A stretch of DNA of 5,607 nt from Kiritimatiellota bacterium (lineage in GTDB: Bacteria > Verrucomicrobiota > Lentisphaeria > Victivallales > JAADHT01), in the NCBI GenBank assembly GCA_013151705.1, contig JAADHT010000089.1, positions 1 to 5,607 of the forward strand, in the 5' to 3' direction. Each line of letters starts with the position of its first letter. Position 1 is the first letter of the stretch. Under the pieces are notes generated by a model. That model searched no databases and had not been told where the DNA came from. It saw only the letters and a list, made by a program, of their open reading frames with translations. A program made the position numbers and the translations under genes. Below are positions 5,536-5,607 of the stretch, in pieces.

Positions 5536-5607
5536 TCAGACCTTTTCGCCATCCTCCCCTTTTTCCTCAACAGCCGTTTCTTCAAGCTCCTCCTCATCAT
5601 CTTCATC
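5536..5607 (-). CDS. Possible C-terminal end of a leftward gene with an acidic tail (start outside window)
   Basis: On the minus strand a frame enters from the right edge and ends at TGA (5538-5536). It encodes 23 residues, mostly Asp and Glu (DEDDEEELEE, then TAVEEKGEDGEKV). Highly acidic C-terminal tails occur in many unrelated bacterial proteins, so the product cannot be named. The convergent arrangement with ftsH, with the hairpin at 5478-5500 between them, supports a gene end here. The same GA-rich bases also read as a basic peptide on the minus strand and a Ser-rich peptide on the plus strand, so the frame is a best guess. Confidence 0.4.
   Translation of the reverse strand, partial: DEDDEEELEETAVEEKGEDGEKV

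Noticed and set aside
5531..5607. Plus-strand frame starting at ATG 5531 that encodes a Ser-rich peptide
   Set aside because: It lacks a ribosome binding site and looks like the complement of the acidic Asp/Glu codons on the minus strand.
1..5607. CRISPR arrays, insertion sequences, tRNA or rRNA genes
   Set aside because: No regularly spaced repeats, transposase-like protein, terminal repeats with target duplications, or RNA gene signatures were found by reading.

Overview
The window reads as ordinary bacterial chromosome of moderate GC, dominated by protein quality control. From left to right it holds the C-terminal end of a Ser/Thr protein kinase (+), clpP and tig (both on -, tig upstream of clpP), a gene-free divergent region of about 500 bp, a small membrane-anchored FHA-domain protein (+), ftsH (+), and at the right edge what looks like the acidic C-terminus of a leftward gene. 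The host cannot be fixed from this alone. A Hanks-type kinase, an FHA protein with a C-terminal membrane anchor and a Lys-rich-tailed trigger factor would suit the PVC group (Lentisphaerota/Verrucomicrobiota/Kiritimatiellota-like), but this is a weak inference.

Layout. The kinase and clpP converge on a perfect 24-bp palindrome at 360-383 that probably terminates transcription in both directions. tig and clpP overlap by four bases (ATGA), so they are almost certainly one translationally coupled operon. Between tig and the FHA gene lies a divergent regulatory region (2382-2879). Its tig-proximal half is rich in potential RNA structure: a 15-bp perfect inverted repeat with arms 68 nt apart, several smaller hairpins, and a T7 run just before tig. 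Its FHA-proximal half carries a near-consensus sigma-70 promoter (TTGACA-N16-TATATT) about 150 nt upstream of the FHA start. Between the FHA gene and ftsH, a short terminator-like hairpin overlaps a plausible promoter for ftsH. A hairpin followed by a T-run comes after ftsH.

Function. Trigger factor receives nascent chains at the ribosome. ClpP is the proteolytic core used by Clp ATPases, and FtsH degrades membrane and regulatory proteins at the inner membrane. The kinase and the FHA protein could form a phosphothreonine signalling pair, but they are separated by the tig-clpP operon and no direct link is shown. The stretch most worth a second look is the structured, repeat-bearing DNA upstream of tig. 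The protein-coding genes belong to known families, and I see no clear evidence of a wholly new protein system.
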